DNA of 64,000 nt from SB11 sp965222995 (GTDB taxonomy: Bacteria > Bacteroidota > Bacteroidia > UBA8524): the NCBI GenBank assembly GCA_965222995.1, contig OZ244977.1, positions 2,418,001-2,482,000 on the forward strand, in the 5' to 3' direction. Positions 16,419-26,251 of the stretch are shown here, one piece after another; position 1 is the first letter of the stretch, and each line of letters opens with the position of its first letter. A model generated the notes under the pieces. The model ran no database searches and was not told the DNA's origin. It saw only the letters and a list, made by a program, of their open reading frames with translations. The position numbers and the translations under genes are program-made.

Positions 16419-18365
16419 TTAATCAAAAAACTTCCAGGCAATACCTAAGCGAAATACTCTGCTGTCAAGCGGGTTATGGGGAGAGGCATAATAACGATTA
16501 CCGAAAAAACCATCGCTTACATGCTGCATTTTTAAGAATAGCGAAAAGGTACGTATATGTCCGTTAATAAAGGCATTAAACATAGGGTAATTCCCAATAT
16601 TTACACGGTTTTGCAAGTACCATTGTTTTGTTTCAGGGTCGTAAGTATCGGCAGCAATGTCAGAATAGTAGAAAAGCTCTACCCCTATTTGTGCATACAG
16701 GGCTTTTTTAAACATGTGTCCTTGAAAGTAGAGAGAATTCCACGTAGCTAGTTGAGGGATTCGCAATACATTACTATTACTATTAAACTGGGCTGTAATA
16801 TTATTATCTAAACAAAATTTACCTACTGTAAATTTCTTTCTGAAATTTATACTGGTAACGCTAATGGCTTTAGCCTCTTGCCTTGCAGTTAGTGTCGAAT
16901 CAAAATAAATATAGTTATTTATCAATTGCTGCTTTACAACAAGGTGGTAGTTGTTCTTAAATTTCTTGGTACGTATACCTGCCGAAATAGTATTGACAAA
17001 GGTTTTATTAAAAGTATTATCCCAAAAATTATGATTACCCAAAAAGAAAAACTGGGTTACTTGAGGTTCATAAGCTTGAAACAATGCTCCCCCATCAATG
17101 GCAATTTTACCTAAATCAATACTCAACCGTCCTTTAACCTTATAGTCTGCCTGATTATAACCCGTTACCCAAAATTTGCCCTCAGCATTAAAGGTTATAG
17201 GGAACTTCAAATAAGGGTTTGTACTTATGCTTCCTCCTACATAAGTATTGTTATACTGCCCTTGTGCTTGTGTTTGCCAAGAAATAGTATGAAAATCATA
17301 ACCTGCTGTGGCACTGAACAACAAAGCCTTTTTCACAGGTAAGCTATCACGCAAATAGCCCATAAAAGGGGCCGTAGCAATTGTAACTGAGTTGCTTAAT
17401 ACATTATGCTGTATAGAATCAAAGGTTTGAGTTTCATCAAACAAAGTAAAATTATAAAAGGTGCCCGTATCAAAGCTTAAATCGGTATATAAGTAACGGC
17501 TGCCCGTATAAGCAAACTCATGGGTTATAACATAGTTTGGGATAAGTGTTTTTGCCGAATCTAAAGCCCATGTGCCTGCCTCAGGCATATAATATTTCAA
17601 TTGCCTTTTTTTGCCTAAACGCCACATATTGGTAATACGATAGTCGTTGGTTTTAATGGTGTTTTTTGCTTTGTCTACATCATCACCCAAACGTACATCT
17701 ACCTGGCTGATACCTGAATTGGCTTCAAAAGCAGAATCACTAACTATTCCTCCGTTTTCCTCATTCCGTATTCTGTTCCAAGTGGCACTGATTATCAAAT
17801 GATATTTCTCATCAGGGCTATGGTACCAGCTAAATAACCTTGTATTGTATACCCCTGTTCGCTGTCTTAGCTGGAAGCCGTCGCTTTTGATACGGCGGTA
17901 ATCTATCCCAATATTCCAATTGGGTTTTATGTTTTGTGTATGTAGTGCTTTTAGTGTGATAAACTCTTGCCCGCCTTGCGTATAAAATAAATCGGTATAG
18001 GCACGGCGTACTTTATACATTCTCATTTTATCAGGGGTAAATAAATAGTGCCTGAATGATTGCCGAATACCTACATCAAAACCGCTTCTACGTTCTGCAT
18101 CAAATAGTAACGGTTTGTAGGCTGATACTATATTGCCTTGGTCTAAAAAGGCTATTTCGTTTCTGTATAAAGGGTGGAATTGCTGAAACCTATAGGGAAC
18201 TGTATCAGGATGCGAAAGACTGTCAACAGCCATAACCAGGTTACCCTTGGGCAGGAAGTTTATTTTTTGGTAGCGTTCTGTCAATTGTGCCTTAACACCC
18301 ATGCCCCAAATAATAAAAAAGGGTATTAGCAGACGTTTAGAAATAACTGGCAAAAATTGGGACAT
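16419..18365 (-). CDS. Putative outer-membrane porin (Bacteroidota type)
   Basis: A 648-residue exported protein (signal ending near VKAQ) dominated by alternating beta strands with aromatic ends, and ending in RLGIAWKFFD, a C-terminal strand with a final aromatic. It resembles the family annotated putative porin in Bacteroidota: an N-terminal segment RAYTDLFYTQGGQEF, then LHTQNIKPNWNIGIDYRRI. A beta-barrel outer-membrane location is the inference; transported substrate unknown. It follows the T9SS protein gene on the same strand with a 9-nt gap. Confidence 0.82.
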   Translation of the reverse strand: MSQFLPVISKRLLIPFFIIWGMGVKAQLTERYQKINFLPKGNLVMAVDSLSHPDTVPYRFQQFHPLYRNEIAFLDQGNIVSAYKPLLFDAERRSGFDVGIRQSFRHYLFTPDKMRMYKVRRAYTDLFYTQGGQEFITLKALHTQNIKPNWNIGIDYRRIKSDGFQLRQRTGVYNTRLFSWYHSPDEKYHLIISATWNRIRNEENGGIVSDSAFEANSGISQVDVRLGDDVDKAKNTIKTNDYRITNMWRLGKKRQLKYYMPEAGTWALDSAKTLIPNYVITHEFAYTGSRYLYTDLSFDTGTFYNFTLFDETQTFDSIQHNVLSNSVTIATAPFMGYLRDSLPVKKALLFSATAGYDFHTISWQTQAQGQYNNTYVGGSISTNPYLKFPITFNAEGKFWVTGYNQADYKVKGRLSIDLGKIAIDGGALFQAYEPQVTQFFFLGNHNFWDNTFNKTFVNTISAGIRTKKFKNNYHLVVKQQLINNYIYFDSTLTARQEAKAISVTSINFRKKFTVGKFCLDNNITAQFNSNSNVLRIPQLATWNSLYFQGHMFKKALYAQIGVELFYYSDIAADTYDPETKQWYLQNRVNIGNYPMFNAFINGHIRTFSLFLKMQHVSDGFFGNRYYASPHNPLDSRVFRLGIAWKFFD

Positions 18366-18374
18366 TAATAACGC

Positions 18375-19787
18375 TTACGGTTTCAGAATTTTTTTGCAAA
18401 TATTGCTAATTCTGCCCGTAATTGTTACAAAATATATGCCCTGCTTTAAATGCGAGGGTATATTTACTTCTATATTATTTATTCCACTTTCTATATTATG
18501 TTGGCTTGCATATACTTTTTGACCGACAGCATTTGTAATAGAAACAGTTATATTTTTCTCGTTTTGGTTGAAGATATTGATGTGAAGTTTGTCGCTACTT
18601 AGTGGATTAGGATATACTTTAAAGTCTTGTATGCCTACTTCTTTGGTAGATGTTAATACATCAGACTTTAATACGAAAAGACCATTGGTTTGGTCTGATG
18701 CCAGAATAATACCTGACGGTAAAAACGGATACACTGACCAACACCCGTAAAAGCCGCTGTACACTCCCTCATTGTTCTGCGGATAGGTATCGAAAAATGC
18801 GGTTAGTTTAGGTTCTTTGGGATTTGAAATATCGAAAATATAGGCTCCATCTTCATAATATGAAACATATAAATAATCGCCTTTTATGTATGGATTATGA
18901 GGAACCGCCCCCACATTTGAACGGAAAACCGATTGTAACTCAATATTAGCATAGTTGCTCACATCATACGCTTTTATGCCCAAGCCCAAATTCTCGTCAA
19001 CAAAAATTAAAGTATTACCATCTTCACTTAACCATGAGCTATGATTGTATCCTTTTTCAGGATAATCGGGAATTGTACCCATTAGTCTGGCGTTTGAAGG
19101 GTTGCTTACATCGTAAATAAAAACTCCGCCCGTTTCACCTGAACAATAAGCTGTATCGTTTCTCACATGGGTATCGTGGCAAAAATTAAACGCAGGTGCA
19201 CCGCCAAATATGGGAGGTGTAAGTACTCCTATTAATTTAGGACGCTCAGGATTTTCTAAGGATAGTATTTGCATTGCCCTACGTGTACCGAAATTTGTGG
19301 TAACCGTATTGCAATACAACCTATCTCCCTCTATAAATATGGTATGGGTACGATACAACAGTGAATCACTATCATACACCTTATGCACTGAATCAGGTAA
19401 ATAACTTAAGTCGAAAATTTGTAGTGAGCCAATGCCTGCATCTTGCACCGCATAGCAATAGTGGTCGTATGTATCATAATCACGCCAGGTTGAGAATCTA
19501 CCCCTACCTGCTTCTACATCGCACTTTTTGGGGTTATAAGGATCTGTAACATCTATAAAATAGGTACTGTCTACAGAGCCCATAATGGCATACTCGCGTT
19601 TTTTAATACTATCATACCAGCCCCAGCATGCATTAAAAGTTTGTATTCCGTTACTGGCTAAACTATCATCATCCCAGCGGGATAGATGGAACATATTAAA
19701 TTCTTTATGTTTGAGGGGTTCTTGCGCTTGGGTAGATAAGCTAATGAAGCTTATCAGAACTAAAAGTATGGCACGTATTAGCTTCAT
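18375..19787 (-). CDS. Choice-of-anchor-B-like secreted protein with T9SS sorting domain
   Basis: A 470-residue protein with a signal peptide (ending STQAQ) and repeated LVIVD/beta-propeller-like segments such as YFIDVTDPYNPKK, LQIFDLSYLP, VFIYDVSNPSNARLMG and YIFDISNPKEPKLTAFF. It closes with a type IX secretion C-terminal domain: VYPNPLSSDKLHINI, then SITNAVGQKVY and GIYFVTITG. It should be exported by the T9SS to the cell surface or medium. Function unknown. Its ATG overlaps the lpxK stop as TAATG, so the two are coupled, an odd pairing of lipid A enzyme and surface protein. Confidence 0.88.
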   Translation of the reverse strand: MKLIRAILLVLISFISLSTQAQEPLKHKEFNMFHLSRWDDDSLASNGIQTFNACWGWYDSIKKREYAIMGSVDSTYFIDVTDPYNPKKCDVEAGRGRFSTWRDYDTYDHYCYAVQDAGIGSLQIFDLSYLPDSVHKVYDSDSLLYRTHTIFIEGDRLYCNTVTTNFGTRRAMQILSLENPERPKLIGVLTPPIFGGAPAFNFCHDTHVRNDTAYCSGETGGVFIYDVSNPSNARLMGTIPDYPEKGYNHSSWLSEDGNTLIFVDENLGLGIKAYDVSNYANIELQSVFRSNVGAVPHNPYIKGDYLYVSYYEDGAYIFDISNPKEPKLTAFFDTYPQNNEGVYSGFYGCWSVYPFLPSGIILASDQTNGLFVLKSDVLTSTKEVGIQDFKVYPNPLSSDKLHINIFNQNEKNITVSITNAVGQKVYASQHNIESGINNIEVNIPSHLKQGIYFVTITGRISNICKKILKP

Positions 19788-20875
19788 TAATTCTCTTCTT
19801 CGTTAGTATTAGACAGTTCTTTTACTATATAAGTTTCAATATGCTGCACAAATTTCAGTTTGTCCTCTTCATTCATCCCAATTTCCATAGGTAATACATA
19901 TAGGTTCCACGATTCAATAATCTCTTTTAAAGTTTCACTATTTAGTTTCACTGCATCTTTTTGGGTGGTTAATATTACTTTATCATCTCCACTCCACTCT
20001 TTAAAACGTTTATCCAGGTCTTTAAGGTTGTATTTGTTGTATTTATAATGGTCTGTCAACTTTATTACCTCATAAGATGCTGTATTTTCTTTTAAATATG
20101 TTTCAACTGAGGCTGCATTGGCAATACCTGCAAAAAATAAAACGTCTTTATCCTTTAATTGATTTAGTGTTTCTTTTCTCTCACCAAATTTATAAGGTTT
20201 ACCGTATTGTAAGTAGCTAAATACTACTACCTGATTGGGTAACGGTTTGATTTTTTTTGTAATGGTTTCTTTTTCTTGTGTAGATATATTTCGGGGGCAT
20301 TTGGTTACCACAATAATTTCGGCTCGTCTATACCCCCTTTTTCCTTCGCGTAAGTTACCTGCCGGTAATACCATATCGTTATAAAACATGGCGTTGTAAT
20401 CGGTAAGCAAAACATACAAACCTGCTTCAACATACCTGTGTTGGTAAGCATCGTCAAGCAAAACTACTTGTGTTTCAGGTGCTTCTTGCAATAGTGATGG
20501 TATAGCTACAATGCGCTGTTCGCCTACGGCTACATTTGCATACGGATGGTTAAGTTTTATTTGTAAAGGCTCATCTCCTACAGCTTTTGCTTCGCTATCT
20601 TCATTTACCACAAAAAAACCTTTGGTATTTCGTCCATAGCCACGGCTTACCACACCCACTTTATAAGTATCTTTTAATAATGATATAATAAATTCTATAT
20701 GTGGCGTTTTCCCTGTACCTCCTGTGCTAAGGTTACCCACGCATATTACAGGAAAGTCAAACTTAAAAGAGCGAGTTAGCTTTTTATCAAATCCCCAATT
20801 GCGCAAGCGCATAAACCCTGCGTATAGCGATGAGAAAGGATATAAAAGTTTTCTTAGTTGTGATGTTGTTTTCAA
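19787..20875 (-). CDS. lpxK: Tetraacyldisaccharide 4'-kinase
   Basis: A 362-residue inner-membrane kinase that phosphorylates the 4' position of the lipid A precursor. The N-terminal region has LRNWGFDKK and the P-loop GNLSTGGTGKTPH (about residues 47-59). Later motifs: VGDEPLQIKLNHP, VVLLDDAYQHRYV and TKCPRN. This confirms an LPS-bearing Gram-negative. A strong hairpin terminator (20910-20947) lies upstream, isolating this gene from the preceding lipoprotein gene. Confidence 0.95.
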   Translation of the reverse strand: MKTTSQLRKLLYPFSSLYAGFMRLRNWGFDKKLTRSFKFDFPVICVGNLSTGGTGKTPHIEFIISLLKDTYKVGVVSRGYGRNTKGFFVVNEDSEAKAVGDEPLQIKLNHPYANVAVGEQRIVAIPSLLQEAPETQVVLLDDAYQHRYVEAGLYVLLTDYNAMFYNDMVLPAGNLREGKRGYRRAEIIVVTKCPRNISTQEKETITKKIKPLPNQVVVFSYLQYGKPYKFGERKETLNQLKDKDVLFFAGIANAASVETYLKENTASYEVIKLTDHYKYNKYNLKDLDKRFKEWSGDDKVILTTQKDAVKLNSETLKEIIESWNLYVLPMEIGMNEEDKLKFVQHIETYIVKELSNTNEEEN

Positions 20876-20909
20876 GCCGAGTGCAAAGTTGCATTAAAAG
20901 GCTCAAAAT

Positions 20910-20947
20910 AAAAATGCGGCGATAGCTAAAGCTATCGCCGCATTTTT
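20910..20947. terminator. Bidirectional rho-independent-type hairpin
   Basis: Left arm 20910-20927 and right arm 20930-20947 are perfect reverse complements over 18 bp (core tgcggcgatagc/gctatcgccgca), flanked by A and T runs on both sides. It lies just downstream of the minus-strand lipoprotein gene and upstream of lpxK. Confidence 0.92.
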
Positions 20948-20965
20948 AATCGTAAATTATATTGA

Positions 20966-21820
20966 TTAATTAAATGTTTTAGGGATTTTAGTTCCGTTAG
21001 GTAAAGTAATTACTACTTTTTTATCACATGCATTTGCATCAGGAGCAAAATCTATTTTATATGTGCTGTTTTCAGTAGTTAACTCAATAATACCTTGTAT
21101 AGGGAATGAGCAGTTTGGTTTTTCTTCTTTTACCACAGGTTCTGTAACTACCCAAGAGTAGCTTTTTCCTTTGGTATTTACACCATCACCACTACCTGTT
21201 GCTGTAAAGGTATCATCTGCAATACCGTCAGCCCCTAATTCTTTGTGTATAACAGTTTTGTTTGAGTTAAACGTCATAGTTCCGTTTGAAGCATTTTCTG
21301 CTTTACCGTTTTCTATTTTAAATGTTAACTCTTCTTTTGATACTCTGGTAACAGTAGCTTTACCTGCTACTAAGGTCATACCTCCGGCAGTATTTACATG
21401 AAACTGATTGCTTTCTGGTACATTTACTACTACTACAGCACCCGTTTCACTGTAACGTTTTGTTTGTGATACATCTATTTTACCGGCTCGGGTTACACCG
21501 TCAAGGCATAATAAGCCCGGCAATGGACCAAAGTCAAGAGAGTATTCTACACCATCACCGTCAGTAAATAAAGAGTCTTTAAACTCCATTTTTGCACCCG
21601 AAGGCAATAAAGTACTTCCTGTTTTGTTTAAACGACCATCTGACGAGGCTACATCTTCGGTAATATTAAAAATTGAAGCTAGATATGCTTCGGTACGTGT
21701 AATATCTTCAGCTGTTGTTGTAGTGTTATCAATCTCATCAGCCACTTTTGTGCATGAAGCCATAAATACCAACACTAATGTTACAAGAATGGCCGATAAA
21801 TAAAGTAATGTTTTTTTCAT
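20966..21820 (-). CDS. Lipoprotein of unknown function
   Basis: A 284-residue protein with a lipoprotein signal (hydrophobic stretch ending FMASC, Cys23) and a low-complexity Thr-rich linker (DNTTTTAED). The rest is beta-rich with many short strands (GVEYSLDFGPLPGLLCLDG, VVVVNVPESNQFHVN, TVTRVSKEELTFKIENG). I do not recognise a family. Three cysteines remain in the body, at LLCLDG, PNCSF and NACDK. It ends at a strong terminator. Confidence 0.85.
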   Translation of the reverse strand: MKKTLLYLSAILVTLVLVFMASCTKVADEIDNTTTTAEDITRTEAYLASIFNITEDVASSDGRLNKTGSTLLPSGAKMEFKDSLFTDGDGVEYSLDFGPLPGLLCLDGVTRAGKIDVSQTKRYSETGAVVVVNVPESNQFHVNTAGGMTLVAGKATVTRVSKEELTFKIENGKAENASNGTMTFNSNKTVIHKELGADGIADDTFTATGSGDGVNTKGKSYSWVVTEPVVKEEKPNCSFPIQGIIELTTENSTYKIDFAPDANACDKKVVITLPNGTKIPKTFN

Positions 21821-21920
21821 ACGAATAGTAATCGTGAGAATTAGTTAGTTGATTTCAAAATTGGTAAAAATACCTTGAAGAAAAAAATTAACAGGCTAAA
21901 AAAACAAATTCATAATATAG

Positions 21921-23309
21921 CTAACCTCCAAAAAGCCAGTGGATAAACTTCCCAAAGCCTTTGGTTTTTTTGTCCTTATGCATACCCCTATAACCGGGTT
22001 TTGTTTTCAGCTCAGCCAGTATCTCAGCTTCCTTTTTATTAATAATAGCTTCTAAATCTTCGCAAATGCTTCGGTTATTGCACTGGTATAAATTATGTGT
22101 TTTATTTAATGAAAACTCATACCCGTCAATATTTATAAGGGTGTCTCCTTTAGCAAAAAACTCAGCATCGTAATCGTTTTTTAAAGTGTGCAATGAACCG
22201 CCTGTTAAATAGGCTAAGTTTATGTATTGTGGGTTTATTCCCCATTCTGCCCCTTGTAAAATCACATGTATGGGGGCTTTTATTTTATCAACCAGTTCAA
22301 AATCTCTAAAAGGACTATTGTCGGCTACTAAAACTGCATGTTCTGCATCGGGATATTTTTCCAGCGATTTTAAAACTGCCTCCACATCATTTTCAGGTAT
22401 TTCGCCACCCAAACCTTTACGCATACTGGTTTTAAATGCTCTTACTACTTTACTTGTTTTATATGCAGGAGCAAAATATAACCCGCCTGCTTCACCTACT
22501 TTCTTTTCATATTCGGGAAGGGCGTTGCCATCATTAAAAAAAGAGAAGTATTTAATATTACTCTCGCTAAAATTCTCCATGTGCCACACTATGCTTTGCG
22601 CTGCATATTGGTAGTTACTCCCCGTCCAATCGCTAACCATTATCACATTTTTCCACTGCCTGTTTCTATCCAATACCTTATAAATTACCGAATCGTACAT
22701 TCCCCCTACACTCTTCAAAAACCTTTTTACAGTAGAGTAACCGCTTGGCATACCGGGTACAAGTTCTTGCTCGCCTTCAGCATTTTCAGCCTCTTTTTCT
22801 GCCAGTTCTTTCTTGGTCATAGGTCTGTGGCGGATTAATATGCCATGCCACATTTTCCGTGCTTCATCATCGCTTTCACAAGCCGTTTGCAATACCATTA
22901 TGTATTTTATACTCGCATCATTTAAATTAGGGTCAATTTCAAACAATGCTTTTAGGCGATTTGCCAGCAGCTCATGGTAAGGAGTAAGCCAAAACTGTAA
23001 GTCTTTGGGATATTTGGTATATACCACCTCTATTTGGGTGGCTTTGCGGGTATCTTTTAATTTAGTCCATGCTTCGGGGTTTACAATTTTGTATTTCGCG
23101 TAACCGTTTTGCAATGCGGCAGCCTTTTGTCCTCTTGGTCTTACCCGCTTTGTTTGCACGGTCCTGAAATAACTCTCAAACCGTCTTTTATCTGTTGTGG
23201 GATTATCTAAAAGGTTATAATCAAACTTAAGTTCTTGCCCACTTGCCTGAGTAGCAAAGCTAAAAACCAATAAAAAAATAGTGTATTTAATTGCTTGTTT
23301 AATTATCAC
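21921..23309 (-). CDS. Exported vWA-like protein of unknown function
   Basis: A 462-residue protein with a signal peptide (ending QASGQE). The central part has VIMVSDWTGSNYQYAAQSIVWHM (about residues 215-240), which looks like a von Willebrand A MIDAS motif (DxTGS in place of DxSGS). IKYFSFFNDGNALP follows, then a second acidic stretch (AVLVADNSPFRDFELVD). It ends with a charged Lys-rich tail (MHKDKKTKGFGKFIHW). Function unknown. It sits between an isolated lipoprotein gene and dgt, all on the minus strand. Confidence 0.75.
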   Translation of the reverse strand: MIIKQAIKYTIFLLVFSFATQASGQELKFDYNLLDNPTTDKRRFESYFRTVQTKRVRPRGQKAAALQNGYAKYKIVNPEAWTKLKDTRKATQIEVVYTKYPKDLQFWLTPYHELLANRLKALFEIDPNLNDASIKYIMVLQTACESDDEARKMWHGILIRHRPMTKKELAEKEAENAEGEQELVPGMPSGYSTVKRFLKSVGGMYDSVIYKVLDRNRQWKNVIMVSDWTGSNYQYAAQSIVWHMENFSESNIKYFSFFNDGNALPEYEKKVGEAGGLYFAPAYKTSKVVRAFKTSMRKGLGGEIPENDVEAVLKSLEKYPDAEHAVLVADNSPFRDFELVDKIKAPIHVILQGAEWGINPQYINLAYLTGGSLHTLKNDYDAEFFAKGDTLINIDGYEFSLNKTHNLYQCNNRSICEDLEAIINKKEAEILAELKTKPGYRGMHKDKKTKGFGKFIHWLFGG

Positions 23310-23393
23310 GAAACCCTGTTGACGCTTATGAATACTACTAAGTTAACGGAAAGTAAATTTATTTGGTATTAAAAAATAAAATTTAACACTGCT

Positions 23394-24749
23394 TTATTTA
23401 ATTGTTGGGATAGCTATACCTTTAATTTTACGGTACATTTCAATAGCATATAAATCTGTCATACCCGAAATAAAATCTACTACCGATTGTATTTTGGCGT
23501 ATGTCGTTTCTTCTTCGTTGTAGAACTGGCGGGGCATTAAGGCTAATAGCTTTTCATGGTAATGCGATTTATTGTTATGTACGGCTGCGGGTACAAATTC
23601 TTCCAATAATCCCCCTATTATTTGGTATCCTGCCACTTCAATTTCAACTACAGTGGGATAGTTGTATATCTTTTTCCATGAAATGGTTTGTATGGCTTGT
23701 AATGCTGATAAATAAGGCTCAGGGATATCATCCGTTAAACTTTTATTATAAGTACCTGCTAAAATAGCTGCTCTATTCTTCCAAAAAACTTTTGAGCAAG
23801 CCATAACCAGTTGGTGTATACTTTTGGCACGCAAGTAGGCTATTTGGTCGTTCTCATCCTCAATCTCAGCAAGATTTTTTTCAATCTTGTCTTTTTCCTC
23901 ATCTACAAAAAAAGCTATGAGCAGTTCTTTAACCTTTTCATGAGATAATATGCCTAAACGGTGTGCATCCTCTAAATCAATAATATTATAGCAAATATCG
24001 TCGGCTGCCTCTACTAAATACACTAAGGGATAACGCACATACACCATAGGGTTCTCTTTTTCTTTCAAAATACCCAATTGTGCTGCTATGGCTTTAAAAG
24101 TACCCTTCTCACTATCGAAATAGCCATACTTTTTGGTATGTACTTTTGATTTATCGCCCCCTGCAATGCTTTCACAAGGGTATTTTACTATGGATGCCAA
24201 TGTTGCATAAGTAAGCGCAAAACCACTAGCCCCCTTACCTTTGAAACGATGTGTTAGGATACGAAAAGCATTTGCATTCCCTTCAAAGTTTATTAAGTCT
24301 CCCCATTGGGTAACAGTCATAGCATTTTCGTACTGTTTTCCTTCACCCTCTTTAAAATACCTTGATATGGCTTTTTCGCCCGAATGCCCAAACGATGGAT
24401 TACCCATATCATGCGCCAAACATGCTGCTGAAACTATGCTGCCAATCCCCTCTACTTTTTCTCCGGCAGCTTCGCCTTTTTTAATGAGTGCATTTGAAAT
24501 TATATTACCCAAAGACCGCCCCACGCTTGCTACTTCTAAACTATGTGTAAGTCTGTTATGTACAAACACACTACCCGGCAAAGGAAACACCTGTGTTTTG
24601 TTTTGTAGCCGCCTAAAAGGCGATGAAAATATAATACGGTCGTAATCTCTTTGAAATTCACTGCGGGCATAGCTTTGGTCTTCAGTGGCCGAAATATTGT
24701 CTACATGAAGCCGCCTTGCCGATAAAAGAGTATCCCATTGCATTGGCAT
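23394..24749 (-). CDS. dgt: Deoxyguanosinetriphosphate triphosphohydrolase (HD family)
   Basis: A 451-residue enzyme hydrolysing dNTPs to nucleosides and triphosphate. HD-domain metal ligands are visible: RLTHSLEVASVG (His), LAHDMGNPSFGHSGE (His-Asp) and VEAADDICYNIIDLEDA (Asp). The Dgt N-terminal motif SSPFRRLQNKTQVFPLP is also present. A TATTTTTG promoter-like element (24754-24761, reverse) lies so close that the downstream ATG at 24743 may be the true start. Monocistronic. Confidence 0.94.
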   Translation of the reverse strand: MPMQWDTLLSARRLHVDNISATEDQSYARSEFQRDYDRIIFSSPFRRLQNKTQVFPLPGSVFVHNRLTHSLEVASVGRSLGNIISNALIKKGEAAGEKVEGIGSIVSAACLAHDMGNPSFGHSGEKAISRYFKEGEGKQYENAMTVTQWGDLINFEGNANAFRILTHRFKGKGASGFALTYATLASIVKYPCESIAGGDKSKVHTKKYGYFDSEKGTFKAIAAQLGILKEKENPMVYVRYPLVYLVEAADDICYNIIDLEDAHRLGILSHEKVKELLIAFFVDEEKDKIEKNLAEIEDENDQIAYLRAKSIHQLVMACSKVFWKNRAAILAGTYNKSLTDDIPEPYLSALQAIQTISWKKIYNYPTVVEIEVAGYQIIGGLLEEFVPAAVHNNKSHYHEKLLALMPRQFYNEEETTYAKIQSVVDFISGMTDLYAIEMYRKIKGIAIPTIK

Positions 24750-24828
24750 GGGGCAAAAATAGAAGAAATAGGCGGTAAATAAATCCGGCTAAAATGGATT
24801 GTGTATTTTTACGTTACTTAATATAGTT

Positions 24829-25458
24829 ATGCGGTTTTTAATTATCCTCTTTTTATTATTCCCTTGTTTTACTTTTTCGCAAGAAGTAATACAACCCAAA
24901 CCTTTGCCCAAGTTGGAAAAGGAATTACAAAACTTATTTATACATCATTCTCAGAAGTATATAAATATCACCGACTCGCTTATTGCAAGATTAAAAACCG
25001 CATTTATAAGCTATGACCTTTTTGATACTACAGAGCATATAGATAGTAATTTTTACTTCGCTGAATATACGGTAAAGAATACTGTTTTTAGGTTTGATTT
25101 TAAAACGATAAACATTCATTTGCCCGACGGTAATCAGTCATTTGACAGTAAATCCATCTTCTTAACCGTATTAAAAAACGGAAAAGTATTTCTACCTCAA
25201 CTACAGGTTTATTCTACTGAGTATGTGGAGTCTTTTGTGCAAGAAGAGCATTGTTTTTTAGTTGATGAAAATGTGGACGGTTTCCCCGACCTTTTATTTG
25301 CTAAATATAACTACAGCGAGTTTGTTGATAATGACAAATTCGACTGCAAAGACTGCAAGTTGTTTGCGTATAGCCATGCAGGTTACATTGTACTGGATGA
25401 GCCTGTAAGTTGTAAAGAAATTTTAAAAGGATATAATGTGCCTTTTGTTTTGAAATAA
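24829..25458 (+). CDS. Small secreted protein, unknown function
   Basis: About 209 residues, starting at the ATG at 24829 (an upstream in-frame codon exists but the signal peptide begins here: MRFLIILFLLFPCFTFSQ). The mature part has a charged helix, then beta segments. An FLVDENVDGFPDLLFAKYNYSE stretch reads like a Ca-binding EF/FG-GAP-like loop. There are three cysteines: C-K-D-C and a later one. I recognise no family. Convergent with yebC. Confidence 0.7.
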   Translation: MRFLIILFLLFPCFTFSQEVIQPKPLPKLEKELQNLFIHHSQKYINITDSLIARLKTAFISYDLFDTTEHIDSNFYFAEYTVKNTVFRFDFKTINIHLPDGNQSFDSKSIFLTVLKNGKVFLPQLQVYSTEYVESFVQEEHCFLVDENVDGFPDLLFAKYNYSEFVDNDKFDCKDCKLFAYSHAGYIVLDEPVSCKEILKGYNVPFVLK

Positions 25459-25474
25459 TTACAAAATGCTTGAC

Positions 25475-26188
25475 TTAAGCATTACTCATATTATGAAAAA
25501 CGTTTTGCACGTCGTCGTCGTCTTCCATTTTTTCAAGCATGGTTTCAATTTGCTCTCGTTCCTCACCACTCACTTCAGCATAACTAGTGGGTAAGCGTTG
25601 CAGTTCAGAATTAACCACTGTTATACCTCTATTCTCCAGTTCAGCCTGCATTTTACCAAAATCGGTAAACGAAGTAGTAATTATAAACTCGTTTTCGTCG
25701 GCTTCAATTTCCTCTAAGCCAAAATCAATTAATTCAAGTTCCAGTTCTTCAATATCCAAATCTCCAGTGTCAATAGTAAAAATCCCCACACGGTCGAACA
25801 TAAAATCTAATGAACCCGTTTTCCCTAATTCCCCTCCTCCTCTATTAAAGTATGAACGTATATTGGCAACCGTACGTGTAGGGTTATCCGTAGCACACTC
25901 TAACAATATGCCTACTCCCTTTGGGCCATAACCTTCGTAAACTACCTCTTCGTAAGCCTTTTCACTTTTATCACTGGCACGTTTTATGGCAGCTTCAATG
26001 CGGTCTTTGGGCATATTTACCCCTTTGGCATTTTGTATTACTACTCTAAGTCTTGAGTTCGTATCAGGGTCAGGACCGCCTTCTTTTACCGCTATAGAAA
26101 TTTCTTTACCAAATTTGGTAAACGCTTTAGACATTTGGTCCCAGCGCTTCATTTTTCTGCCTTTTCTAAATTCAAATGCTCTTCCCAT
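25475..26188 (-). CDS. yebC: YebC/PmpR-family regulator/translation factor
   Basis: A 237-residue protein with the YebC hallmarks: MGRAFEFRKGRKMKRWDQMSKAF start, NSRLRVVIQNAKGVNMPKDRIEAAIKRA, YEGYGPKGVGILLE, NPTRTVANIRSYFNRGGGELG and FDRVGIF. The family acts in transcriptional control and, as recently shown in several bacteria, in relieving ribosome stalling at proline-rich stretches. The C-terminal acidic tail (EKMEDDDDVQNVFHNM) is typical. Confidence 0.95.
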   Translation of the reverse strand: MGRAFEFRKGRKMKRWDQMSKAFTKFGKEISIAVKEGGPDPDTNSRLRVVIQNAKGVNMPKDRIEAAIKRASDKSEKAYEEVVYEGYGPKGVGILLECATDNPTRTVANIRSYFNRGGGELGKTGSLDFMFDRVGIFTIDTGDLDIEELELELIDFGLEEIEADENEFIITTSFTDFGKMQAELENRGITVVNSELQRLPTSYAEVSGEEREQIETMLEKMEDDDDVQNVFHNMSNA

Positions 26189-26251
26189 GGGTTATGGAGT
26201 ATGGAGTTTTTTTTATTGAGTCGCAAAATAAAAGAAAATAAAAGATGATGC

